From contig CAJJUC010000127.1 of NCBI GenBank assembly GCA_905195005.1, positions 1 through 6,740 of the forward strand: a stretch of DNA of 6,740 nucleotides, written 5' to 3'. How positions within the stretch are numbered: the stretch's first letter is position 1; every line of letters starts with the position of its first letter. Shown piece after piece: positions 1 through 6,118 of the stretch. The stretch comes from an uncultured Eubacteriales bacterium (lineage in GTDB: Bacteria > Bacillota > Clostridia > UMGS1883). Below the pieces are notes generated by a model. The model did no database searches, was not told the origin of the DNA, and worked only from the letters and a program-made list of their open reading frames with translations. The translations under genes and the position numbers were made by a program.

Positions 1-2
1 CA

Positions 3-125
3 CAGAAGGACAAGCTTAGAAAATATGCAGAATTTCAGGAGATGGAGATTGTTGGAGAATATTCTGATGAAGGACATTCCGGTAAGAATATAAAAGGAGA
101 GCGTGAATATGAAAGCAAGCTTTAA
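3..125 (+). pseudogene. Fragment of a serine recombinase N-terminal (resolvase) domain, truncated
   Basis: Reading from base 3 gives 40 residues before a TAA at 123-125. They include the stretches KLRKYAEFQEMEIVGEYSD and EGHSGKNIKG. By recognition this matches the segment of large serine recombinases (resolvase/invertase family) that follows the catalytic serine: a helix ending in xxLRxYAE, then a strand like EIVGEY-DEG-SGK and a Gly-Arg-Pro-Glu-Phe-like turn. Intact enzymes of this type run to roughly 500 residues and act in transposition, phage integration or inversion. Here the catalytic serine lies off the left edge, and everything after about residue 60 of the family is missing. The similarity clearly holds to KNIKG (base 98). 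The following ER-EY-ESKL could be weak continuation or chance, and it overlaps the yaaA start. It is non-functional as seen. It could be an eroded mobile element or an assembly chimera. The family call is by eye and no search was run. Confidence 0.6.
95..100 (+). promoter_or_regulatory. Ribosome binding site for yaaA
   Basis: AGGAGA lies 8 nt before the ATG at 109. This favours ATG 109 over the in-frame GTG at 103, which would be only 2 nt from the same site. The site falls in the last bases of the recombinase-like reading frame. Confidence 0.75.
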
Positions 126-324
126 AATTGAAATAGTCACGGATTATATAAAGCTTGACCAGGCGCTGAAATTCTGCGGAGTTGCCGCAAGCGGCAGCGA
201 AGCTAAGGAAATAATATCATCGGGCGAGGTTTATATAAACGGAGCAAGCGAAACCAGGCGCGGAAAAAAGCTTTATAAGGGTGATAAATTCACTGTTTTT
301 GAAAAGGAATATGAAATAGAATGA
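109..324 (+). CDS. yaaA: S4 domain RNA-binding protein YaaA
   Basis: This 71-residue protein is nearly all one S4 RNA-binding fold. The S4 core spans roughly residues 14-60: YIKLDQALKF, then GVAASGSEAK, SGEVYINGASETRRGKK and a GD near residue 58. That pattern (LDQ-LK, EAK, G-V-VNG, ETRRGKKL, GD) is typical of the small YaaA family found between dnaN and recF in Bacillota. S4 domains bind structured RNA, so a ribosome- or RNA-linked cytoplasmic role is inferred from the fold; the exact substrate is not shown by the sequence. The length is normal for the family. The start at ATG 109 is set by the AGGAGA site. The stop codon overlaps the recF start as ATGA, which suggests translational coupling. 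The oddity is upstream: dnaN, the usual neighbour, is replaced by a recombinase fragment. Confidence 0.9.
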   Translation: MKASFKIEIVTDYIKLDQALKFCGVAASGSEAKEIISSGEVYINGASETRRGKKLYKGDKFTVFEKEYEIE

Positions 325-1373
325 AAGCAAAAAAGCTTGAGCTTCGGAATTTCAGAAATTATTCCGCGGAGCAGATTGATTTTTGCGACAGTATAAATAT
401 AATCTGCGGCGATAACGGAATGGGAAAAACAAACATTGCCGAAGCGGTTTACTATTTTTCTCACGGAAGAAGCTTCAGAAGCAGCGGCAGAGAAATAATA
501 AAGGACGGCGAGGACAAGGCAAAAATAAGACTTTGCTTTGAAAGCGGAGAAAGAAAATTCGACGGTGAAATAAGATTTTTCGGCGGAAAAAAGAAAGAAA
601 TACTGCTGAATGAAATTGAGCTTAAAAAAACAAGCCAGCTGCTCGGAAATTTTATATGCGTTCTTTTTACGCCCGATGAGCTTAACATTGTCAAAGGTAT
701 GCCTGAAATGAGAAGAAAATTCTGCGACAGTGCGATAATGCCGCTTCGCCCTAATTATATAAGAGAGCTTATAAGATACAGAACGGTTGTAAGCCAGAAA
801 ACGGCTCTGCTGAAAGCCGGAAAATACGAAACGCTTTCCGTGTGGAATGAAAAAATGGTTGAAAGCGGATTGAAAATTATAAACATGCGGCGCAGTTATA
901 TAGATAAAATCAATCTGACGGCAAGAGAAATGCAGAAGGATATTTCCGCAGGCAGGGAAATTCTTGATATAAAATATTCTCCGTCGGTTACGGATGAGGA
1001 AAGCTTCAGAAAAAAGCTTGAGTTGTCCTCCGTAAAGGAAAAGGAAAACAGAATGTGCTTGTGCGGACCGCACCGCGATGACATAAGCTTCGAAATAAAC
1101 GGAAAAGCGGCAAAAAGCTATGCAAGTCAGGGGCAGATAAGAACCGCGGTTTTGTGCTTAAAATCGGCACAGATGGAAATAATAAAGGAAGTAACAGGAA
1201 AATATCCAGTTTTGCTTCTTGATGATATACTGAGTGAGCTTGATAAAAAAAGACGTGATTTTCTTATATCTGAAATAAGCGGCAAGCAGGTAATCATAAC
1301 ATGCACGGATATTGATTTCGAAGCCGCCGGAGCAAATATTATAAAAATAAAGGACGGAAAAGCTGTAAGGTGA
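321..1373 (+). CDS. recF: DNA replication and repair protein RecF
   Basis: This 350-residue SMC-like ABC ATPase is close to the usual RecF length (about 360-370). RecF acts with RecO and RecR to help load RecA on single-stranded gaps next to duplex DNA during post-replication repair. Visible motifs, in order: the N-terminal LRNFRNY strand (residues 8-14); Walker A GDNGMGKT (30-37, Lys36/Thr37); the RecF-type GPHRDD (249-254); the ABC signature region SQGQIRTAVLCLK (269-281); Walker B VLLLDD (297-302, Asp301/Asp302); and the D-loop SELD (305-308). All ATPase residues are present, so the gene looks intact. Translation is probably coupled to yaaA through the ATGA overlap. A purine-rich AAAAGGAA at 302-309, inside the end of yaaA, is a slightly distant ribosome site. 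The identification is secure from both motifs and gene order. Confidence 0.97.
   Translation: MKAKKLELRNFRNYSAEQIDFCDSINIICGDNGMGKTNIAEAVYYFSHGRSFRSSGREIIKDGEDKAKIRLCFESGERKFDGEIRFFGGKKKEILLNEIELKKTSQLLGNFICVLFTPDELNIVKGMPEMRRKFCDSAIMPLRPNYIRELIRYRTVVSQKTALLKAGKYETLSVWNEKMVESGLKIINMRRSYIDKINLTAREMQKDISAGREILDIKYSPSVTDEESFRKKLELSSVKEKENRMCLCGPHRDDISFEINGKAAKSYASQGQIRTAVLCLKSAQMEIIKEVTGKYPVLLLDDILSELDKKRRDFLISEISGKQVIITCTDIDFEAAGANIIKIKDGKAVR
1367..1373 (+). promoter_or_regulatory. Ribosome binding site for remB, overlapping the recF stop
   Basis: AAGGTGA ends 4 nt before the remB ATG and contains the TGA that ends recF. This arrangement is typical of coupled translation inside an operon. Confidence 0.55.
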
Positions 1374-1377
1374 TAAA

Positions 1378-1650
1378 ATGTATCTGCATATAGGAGGAAA
1401 AAAATTACTGAGCAAAAACGATATAGTTGCCGTTTTGGATATGGAAACCACTTCCGTAAGTAAAAAAACAAGGGAATTTCTCAGAAGCAGCGATAAAAAA
1501 GGAGAGGTAATCAACGTTTCCGAGGAAATTCCGAAAACATATATAGTTTGTGAGAAGAAAAAAGAAAAAAAGGTTTATATATCTCAGTTATCTTCACAGA
1601 CATTATATAAGAGAGCAGAAAGGAATGAAGAATTTGGAACAGAAAACTAA
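1378..1650 (+). CDS. remB: DUF370 / extracellular matrix regulator RemB-like protein (YaaB)
   Basis: This 90-residue protein belongs to the RemA/RemB (DUF370) family of small DNA-binding regulators. In Bacillus subtilis these proteins activate biofilm-matrix genes, and remB (yaaB) sits between recF and gyrB exactly as here. Visible family features are YLHIGG at residues 2-7, the segment DIVAVLD (15-21), TREFL (31-35), a Lys-rich EKKKEKKVYIS strand (58-68) and a final SSQTLYKRA (71-79). The ATG follows recF by 4 nt and is served by AAGGTGA at 1367-1373, which includes the recF stop codon. The last residues (about 82-90, NEEFGTEN) are encoded in DNA that also starts gyrB. B. subtilis YaaB is about 80 residues, so this tail is slightly long. 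The family call is firm; the regulated genes in this organism cannot be read from the window. Confidence 0.88.
   Translation: MYLHIGGKKLLSKNDIVAVLDMETTSVSKKTREFLRSSDKKGEVINVSEEIPKTYIVCEKKKEKKVYISQLSSQTLYKRAERNEEFGTEN
1617..1624 (+). promoter_or_regulatory. Shine-Dalgarno-like site that bears on the gyrB start
   Basis: AGAAAGGA matches the 5' part of the anti-Shine-Dalgarno complement but abuts ATG 1625 with no spacer. Its spacing suits the in-frame TTG at 1634 better (9 nt from the end of the site). The alternative for ATG 1625 is the weaker GAGAG at 1611-1615, which has a 9-nt spacer. The site lies inside the remB coding region. Confidence 0.45.
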
Positions 1651-3559
1651 TGTTTCCTATGACGAAAACCAAATACAGGTACTTGAGGGTCTTGAAGCCG
1701 TAAGAAAGCGTCCGGGAATGTACATCGGTTCAACCGGAGAAAACGGTCTTCATCATCTTGTATATGAAATAGTAGACAACAGCATCGATGAGGCGCTCGC
1801 CGGTTACTGCACTCACATAGAGGTTGAAATAGGTGAAGATAACACTATCAAGGTTACGGATAACGGACGCGGTATTCCCACGGGAATCCATCCAAAAATG
1901 GGAATAGCAACCGTTGAGGTAATATTTACGATTCTTCATGCCGGGGGTAAATTCGGCGGCGGAGGATATAAGGTTTCCGGCGGACTTCACGGCGTCGGCG
2001 CCAGCGTTGTAAACGCACTCAGCGAGTGTCTCGAGGTGTGGGTGCATGACGGAAAGAATGTGTTCTATCAGAAATACGAGCGCGGAAAGAGCGATGGCGA
2101 CCTTAAAATAATAGGAGAGACCGACCATACAGGAACAATCGTAAAATTCAAGCCTGACGGCGAAATTTTCAGCACGCTTGTTTTTGATTACGACACGCTT
2201 CTGCGCCGTTTGCGTGAGCAGGCATTCTTAAACAGAGGAATAAGAATAACTCTTACCGATAAGCGTGATGAGGGCAGGGAGAACAGCCTTCATTATGAGG
2301 GAGGAATATGCTCTTTCGTTGAATATATAAACAGAAACAAAGAGGTTCTGCATAGCGATGTTATATATCTTCACAGTGAAAAAGAGAATATGAACGTTGA
2401 AATAGCGATGCAGTACAACAATGATTATAACGAATCGATTGTTTCCTTTGCAAATAATATTCACACAACAGAGGGCGGCTATCATGAAACGGGGTTTAAA
2501 AATGCCCTCACAAAAATAATGAATGATTATGCGAGAAAGTATAACATTCTGAAGGAAAGTGACAAAAAGCTTTCCGGTGAGGATGTGCGCGAGGGTCTGA
2601 CGGCGGTTATAAGCGTTAAAATAAAAGAAGCGCAGTTTGAGGGGCAGACAAAAACCAAGCTCGGCAATATTGAAGTAAGAGGCTTGGTCGAGGGCGCCAT
2701 GAATGAGACTCTGACGGCTTATTTTGAGGAAAATCCGTCTGTTGCAAGAACAATCATAGACAAAGCGCTGACGGCGAACAGAGCGCGCGAAGCTGCGCGC
2801 AAGGCACGCGAAATGACGCGCAGAAAGTCCGCTCTTGAAAATACAACTCTTCCGGGAAAGCTTGCCGACTGTATTGAAAAAGGCATTGCAAGAACTGAAA
2901 TATATATCGTCGAGGGAGATTCCGCAGGAGGAAGCGCAAAGCAGGGAAGGGACAGAAACTTCCAGGCAATTCTTCCGCTTTGGGGAAAAATGCTGAACGT
3001 TGAAAAGGCGAGAATCGACAGAGTTTACGGAAATGATAAGCTCACACCCGTAATAACCGCAATCGGAACGGGTATAGGCGATGAATTTGATATCGAAAAG
3101 CTTCGTTACGGAAAAATAGTTATCATGGCGGATGCCGATGTTGACGGAAGCCACATCAGAACGCTTCTTCTGACATTTTTCTTCAGATATATGCGTCCTC
3201 TTATCGAACAGGGACATGTTTTTCTCGCACAGCCGCCGCTTTTCAAGGTGAAAAGAGGGCAGACCGAGAAATATGCTTATAATGACGGAGATATGGACAG
3301 AATTATGCGCGAGTTCCGCGAAAAGTACGGTGAGGACGTTAAGGTTGACGTTCAGCGATACAAAGGTCTCGGTGAGATGGACGCAGAGCAGCTTTGGGAA
3401 ACAACAATGAATCCCGAAACAAGAATTTTTCTGAGAGTTACTCTTGAGGATGCGATGCATGCCGATGAGATATTCACAATTCTTATGGGAGATAAGGTTG
3501 AGCCGCGCCGCGAATTTATAGAGCAGAATGCGAAAAACGTTAAGAATCTTGATATATAA
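1625..3559 (+). CDS. gyrB: DNA gyrase subunit B (ATPase and TOPRIM subunit)
   Basis: GyrB supplies ATP hydrolysis and part of the metal-binding cleavage centre of the GyrA2B2 topoisomerase that introduces negative supercoils. It is 644 residues from ATG 1625, a normal Gram-positive length. In order: GLEAVRKRPGMYIGST near the N-terminus; GHKL ATPase motifs with Glu48/Asp51/Asn52 (EIVDNS), Asp79 in DNGRGIP and GGLHGVG (119-125); the transducer QTK loop (341-343); and the TOPRIM domain with EGDSAGGSAKQGR starting at Glu430 and DADVDGSH with Asp503, Asp505 and Asp507. The C-terminal QRYKGLGEMD begins at about 577. All catalytic residues are present. Two drug-contact positions differ from E. coli: Trp453 in PLWGKMLN, and no clear counterpart of Arg136 near residues 136-144. 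The open frame runs back to GTG 1550, but that lies inside remB and lacks family similarity. TTG 1634 is a credible alternative start, giving MEQKTNVSYDENQIQ. Confidence 0.97.
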   Translation: MKNLEQKTNVSYDENQIQVLEGLEAVRKRPGMYIGSTGENGLHHLVYEIVDNSIDEALAGYCTHIEVEIGEDNTIKVTDNGRGIPTGIHPKMGIATVEVIFTILHAGGKFGGGGYKVSGGLHGVGASVVNALSECLEVWVHDGKNVFYQKYERGKSDGDLKIIGETDHTGTIVKFKPDGEIFSTLVFDYDTLLRRLREQAFLNRGIRITLTDKRDEGRENSLHYEGGICSFVEYINRNKEVLHSDVIYLHSEKENMNVEIAMQYNNDYNESIVSFANNIHTTEGGYHETGFKNALTKIMNDYARKYNILKESDKKLSGEDVREGLTAVISVKIKEAQFEGQTKTKLGNIEVRGLVEGAMNETLTAYFEENPSVARTIIDKALTANRAREAARKAREMTRRKSALENTTLPGKLADCIEKGIARTEIYIVEGDSAGGSAKQGRDRNFQAILPLWGKMLNVEKARIDRVYGNDKLTPVITAIGTGIGDEFDIEKLRYGKIVIMADADVDGSHIRTLLLTFFFRYMRPLIEQGHVFLAQPPLFKVKRGQTEKYAYNDGDMDRIMREFREKYGEDVKVDVQRYKGLGEMDAEQLWETTMNPETRIFLRVTLEDAMHADEIFTILMGDKVEPRREFIEQNAKNVKNLDI

Positions 3560-3564
3560 GGAGG
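3558..3564 (+). promoter_or_regulatory. Ribosome binding site for gyrA
   Basis: AAGGAGG, the strongest Shine-Dalgarno match in the window, starts within the gyrB TAA stop and has a 7-nt spacer to ATG 3572. It fixes the gyrA start. Confidence 0.9.
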
Positions 3565-3571
3565 TTTTACA

Positions 3572-6094
3572 ATGGCGAATAAGGAAACCGGACACATTGC
3601 TAAAACCGATGTTGTCGAAAATATAGTTGATGTAGAGCTTGTAAAAGAAATGAAAACCTCCTACATAGATTATGCTATGAGTGTTATCGTTTCAAGAGCG
3701 CTCCCCGATGTGCGTGACGGCTTGAAGCCTGTTCACAGAAGAATACTTTATACAATGTATCAGGCAGGGTACACACCCGACAAACCGTACAAAAAATGTG
3801 CGGCAACCGTCGGTGATGTGCTCGGTAAATATCATCCTCACGGTGACGCTGCGGTTTACGATTCGATGGTTCGTATGGCGCAGGATTTCTCGCTGCGTTA
3901 TCCGCTTGTGGACGGTCACGGAAACTTCGGCAGCGTGGATGGAGATCCGCCGGCTGCTTATCGTTACACGGAGTCGAGAATGAGCAAAATAGCTCTCGAA
4001 GCTCTCCGCGATATAGAAAAGGATACGGTTGATTTCACGCCGAACTATGATGAAAGCTTAAAGGAACCCATTGTGCTGCCGTCAAAGCTTCCGCAGCTTC
4101 TGATAAACGGAAGCAGCGGTATTGCCGTCGGAATGGCAACAAATATTCCGCCGCACAATCTTTCCGAGGTAATTGACGGAATTATTGCGCTTGCGGATAA
4201 CAGGGATATATCAATTGACGAGCTTATAAATTATATAAAGGGACCCGATTTTCCGACAGCCGGAATAATAATGGGAAGAAGCGGCATAAGAGCGGCATAT
4301 CACACAGGGCGCGGAAAAATTCTGATGCGTGCGCGCGCAGAAATTGAGGGTGAAGAGGGAGAAAAGCAGAGAATTATAGTAACCGAGCTTCCTTATCAGG
4401 TCAACAAGGCCCGCCTTGTCGAAAAAATTGCCGAGCTTGTGCATGAAAAGAGAATTGAGGGAATAAAGGACCTGCGCGATGAATCCGACCGCAGAGGAAT
4501 GAGAATAGTTATTGAGATTAAAAAAGACGCAAACGCCAATATTGTTCTCAATCATCTCTACAAAAATACGCAGATGCAGGAAACCTTCGGCGTTATAATG
4601 CTTGCTCTTGTCGACAATCAGCCGAAGATTCTTAACCTTAAAGAGGTTCTGGAAAATTATCTGAAATTCCAGGAAGACGTTATAACGCGCAGAACCAGGT
4701 TTGACCTTAAAAAGGCACAGGCACGCGCTCATATTGTTGAAGGCTTGCTTATTGCGCTTGAAAATATCGACGCTGTTATAAAGACAATCCGTTCAAGCTA
4801 TGACAATGCCAAGATAAATCTTATGAATGAGTTTAAGCTTACGGATATTCAGGCACAGGCAATCCTTGATATGAGACTTGCAAGATTGCAGGGTCTGGAA
4901 AAAGAAAAGCTTGACGATGAGTATAATGAGCTTCTTTCAAAAATAAAATATTATAATGAGGTTCTTAATGATGAGAGCATGGTGCTTGGAATAATTAAAG
5001 AAGAATTGCTTGTTATAAAAGAAAAATTCGGTGATGAAAGAAGAACGGAGATTACAAACGTTGTTGATGAGATAGATATAGAGGATCTTATAGAGGAAGA
5101 GGAGAACGTAATCACACTTACTCATTTCGGATATATTAAGCGTATGCCGACATCAACATACACAAGCCAGCGCCGCGGAGGAAAGGGTATTAAGGGTCTT
5201 TCAACGCGTGAGGAGGATTTTGTTGAGCATATTATCGTCGGTTCAACGCATGACACGCTTCTTTTCTTCACAACGCGCGGAAGAATGTACCGTTTAAAGG
5301 CATATCAGCTTCCCGAAGCCGGCAGACAGGCAAAAGGCAGCGCGGTTATAAATCTTCTGCCGATAGAAAAGGATGAAAAAATAACGGCTGTTATTCCAAT
5401 CCGTGAATTTGAAGAAGATAAATATCTTGTAATGTGCACGAAAAAGGGAATAATAAAGAAAACATCGCTTTCGGATTACAATTCGATAAGAAAAGGCGGT
5501 CTGATTGCAATTTCACTTGATGATGACGATGAGCTTATCAAGGTTGAACGCACGGACGGAAGCAATGAAATAATTGTTGCAACGAATAAGGGCATGGCAA
5601 TCAGATTCAGCGAGCAGAATGTACGCCCGATGGGCCGCGTAACGCGCGGCGTTAAGGCAATCACGCTGCGCGATGACGATTATGTTATAGGAATGTGCAT
5701 TCCGAGCGAAGGTTTTGAGCTTCTTGCAGTAACGGAAAACGGGTACGGCAAGAGAACCTCTCTTTCGGAATACCGTGTTCAGACGCGCGGAGGTATCGGC
5801 ATAAAAACATATAAGTGCAGCGAGGTTACGGGAAATGTTATCGGAATTTATTCAGTTGATGACAGCGAGGATATAATCCTTATAACCTCCGAGGGAATTA
5901 TAATAAGAATTTCCGCAGCGGATATAAGAACAATCGGAAGAACGACAAAGGGAGTTCGTCTGATGAGGCTTGACGAAGGTGTTAAGGTTGTTTCAATGGG
6001 TAAAACCGAGCACGAGGAAAAAGAGGATGAAGAATCCGAAAATAACGAAACCGAAAACGGAGCTGACTCAGAAGCTGCCGAAAGCGAAGAATAA
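3572..6094 (+). CDS. gyrA: DNA gyrase subunit A (DNA cleavage and wrapping subunit)
   Basis: GyrA breaks and rejoins DNA through a tyrosine and wraps DNA on its C-terminal domain, working with GyrB made from the gene just upstream. It is 840 residues, in the usual range. The winged-helix and tower core carries DYAMSVIVSRALPDVRDGLK (33-52), the quinolone-resistance region KYHPHGDAAVYD (86-97) and RYTE with catalytic Tyr132 after Arg131. A coiled-coil arm with conserved LARLQGLE lies near 436-443. The C-terminal pinwheel shows six repeated blades from about residue 512 to 808. The first holds the GyrA-box QRRGGKG (533-539), which marks a true gyrase rather than topoisomerase IV ParC. The tail from Thr812 to the end has 15 acidic residues among 29. 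Ala93 replaces the quinolone-contact serine (E. coli Ser83), while Asp97 (E. coli Asp87) is kept. The gene follows gyrB by 12 nt and must be co-transcribed with it. The first 20 or so residues are longer than in B. subtilis, but the ribosome site supports this start. Confidence 0.98.
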   Translation: MANKETGHIAKTDVVENIVDVELVKEMKTSYIDYAMSVIVSRALPDVRDGLKPVHRRILYTMYQAGYTPDKPYKKCAATVGDVLGKYHPHGDAAVYDSMVRMAQDFSLRYPLVDGHGNFGSVDGDPPAAYRYTESRMSKIALEALRDIEKDTVDFTPNYDESLKEPIVLPSKLPQLLINGSSGIAVGMATNIPPHNLSEVIDGIIALADNRDISIDELINYIKGPDFPTAGIIMGRSGIRAAYHTGRGKILMRARAEIEGEEGEKQRIIVTELPYQVNKARLVEKIAELVHEKRIEGIKDLRDESDRRGMRIVIEIKKDANANIVLNHLYKNTQMQETFGVIMLALVDNQPKILNLKEVLENYLKFQEDVITRRTRFDLKKAQARAHIVEGLLIALENIDAVIKTIRSSYDNAKINLMNEFKLTDIQAQAILDMRLARLQGLEKEKLDDEYNELLSKIKYYNEVLNDESMVLGIIKEELLVIKEKFGDERRTEITNVVDEIDIEDLIEEEENVITLTHFGYIKRMPTSTYTSQRRGGKGIKGLSTREEDFVEHIIVGSTHDTLLFFTTRGRMYRLKAYQLPEAGRQAKGSAVINLLPIEKDEKITAVIPIREFEEDKYLVMCTKKGIIKKTSLSDYNSIRKGGLIAISLDDDDELIKVERTDGSNEIIVATNKGMAIRFSEQNVRPMGRVTRGVKAITLRDDDYVIGMCIPSEGFELLAVTENGYGKRTSLSEYRVQTRGGIGIKTYKCSEVTGNVIGIYSVDDSEDIILITSEGIIIRISAADIRTIGRTTKGVRLMRLDEGVKVVSMGKTEHEEKEDEESENNETENGADSEAAESEE

Positions 6095-6104
6095 TATATC
6101 CGAC

Positions 6105-6109
6105 AGGAG
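6105..6109 (+). promoter_or_regulatory. Ribosome binding site for the gene after gyrA
   Basis: AGGAG, within AGGAGTGAT, has a 9-nt spacer to ATG 6119. It sits in the 24-nt gap after gyrA. A nearby ATG at 6123 is in another frame and 13 nt away. Confidence 0.75.
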
Positions 6110-6118
6110 TGATTTTGA

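Noticed and set aside
49..100. Promoter for the operon in the first 100 bases
   Set aside because: TTGTTG and TTGGAG occur near 49-57, but no acceptable -10 element lies 16-18 nt downstream. The promoter is probably left of the window.
103..108. GTG 103 as the yaaA start
   Set aside because: Only 2 nt separate it from the AGGAGA site, while ATG 109 has a normal 8-nt spacer. The extra Met-Asn adds nothing conserved.
273..1073. Long reading frame on the minus strand opposite recF
   Set aside because: It lies opposite a well-conserved gene, has no recognisable domain and is rich in Phe, Ser and Tyr, as expected from antisense reading of purine-rich coding DNA. No credible ribosome site or neighbour supports it.
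1392..1397. Perfect AGGAGG inside remB as a ribosome site for a hidden gene
   Set aside because: It encodes the conserved Gly-Gly of the HIGG motif and no ATG, GTG or TTG follows at a proper distance. It is explained by protein coding.
1558..1573. A6-G-A7 run in remB with an A AAA AAG heptamer as a programmed frameshift site
   Set aside because: The same heptamer occurs in the Lys-Lys codons of yaaA and recF. There is no downstream structure or correctly placed upstream Shine-Dalgarno, and a -1 slip would stop within about 15 codons without reaching gyrB.
1548..1581. TTGTGA followed by TATATA as a gyrB promoter within remB
   Set aside because: The boxes are about 22 nt apart, too far for a standard sigma-A promoter, and the region is coding and A-rich. 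Other TATATA runs nearby have no -35 partner.
1550..1624. Upstream extension of gyrB to GTG 1550
   Set aside because: The extra 25 residues are Lys/Arg/Tyr-rich, unlike any GyrB N-terminus, and are fully inside remB, which is well supported in its own frame.
2783..2800. GCGCGC inverted repeat in gyrB, and a similar 6-bp GC stem at 5634-5650 in gyrA
   Set aside because: Both fall in conserved Arg/Ala or Arg/Gly coding motifs that use CGC and GCG codons. Protein conservation explains them better than RNA structure.
2228..3595. 455-codon frame on the minus strand opposite gyrB
   Set aside because: Although long, its composition reflects the complement of gyrB codons and it shows no domain. Its start would fall inside gyrA. 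Chance openness caused by gyrB codon usage is the simpler account.
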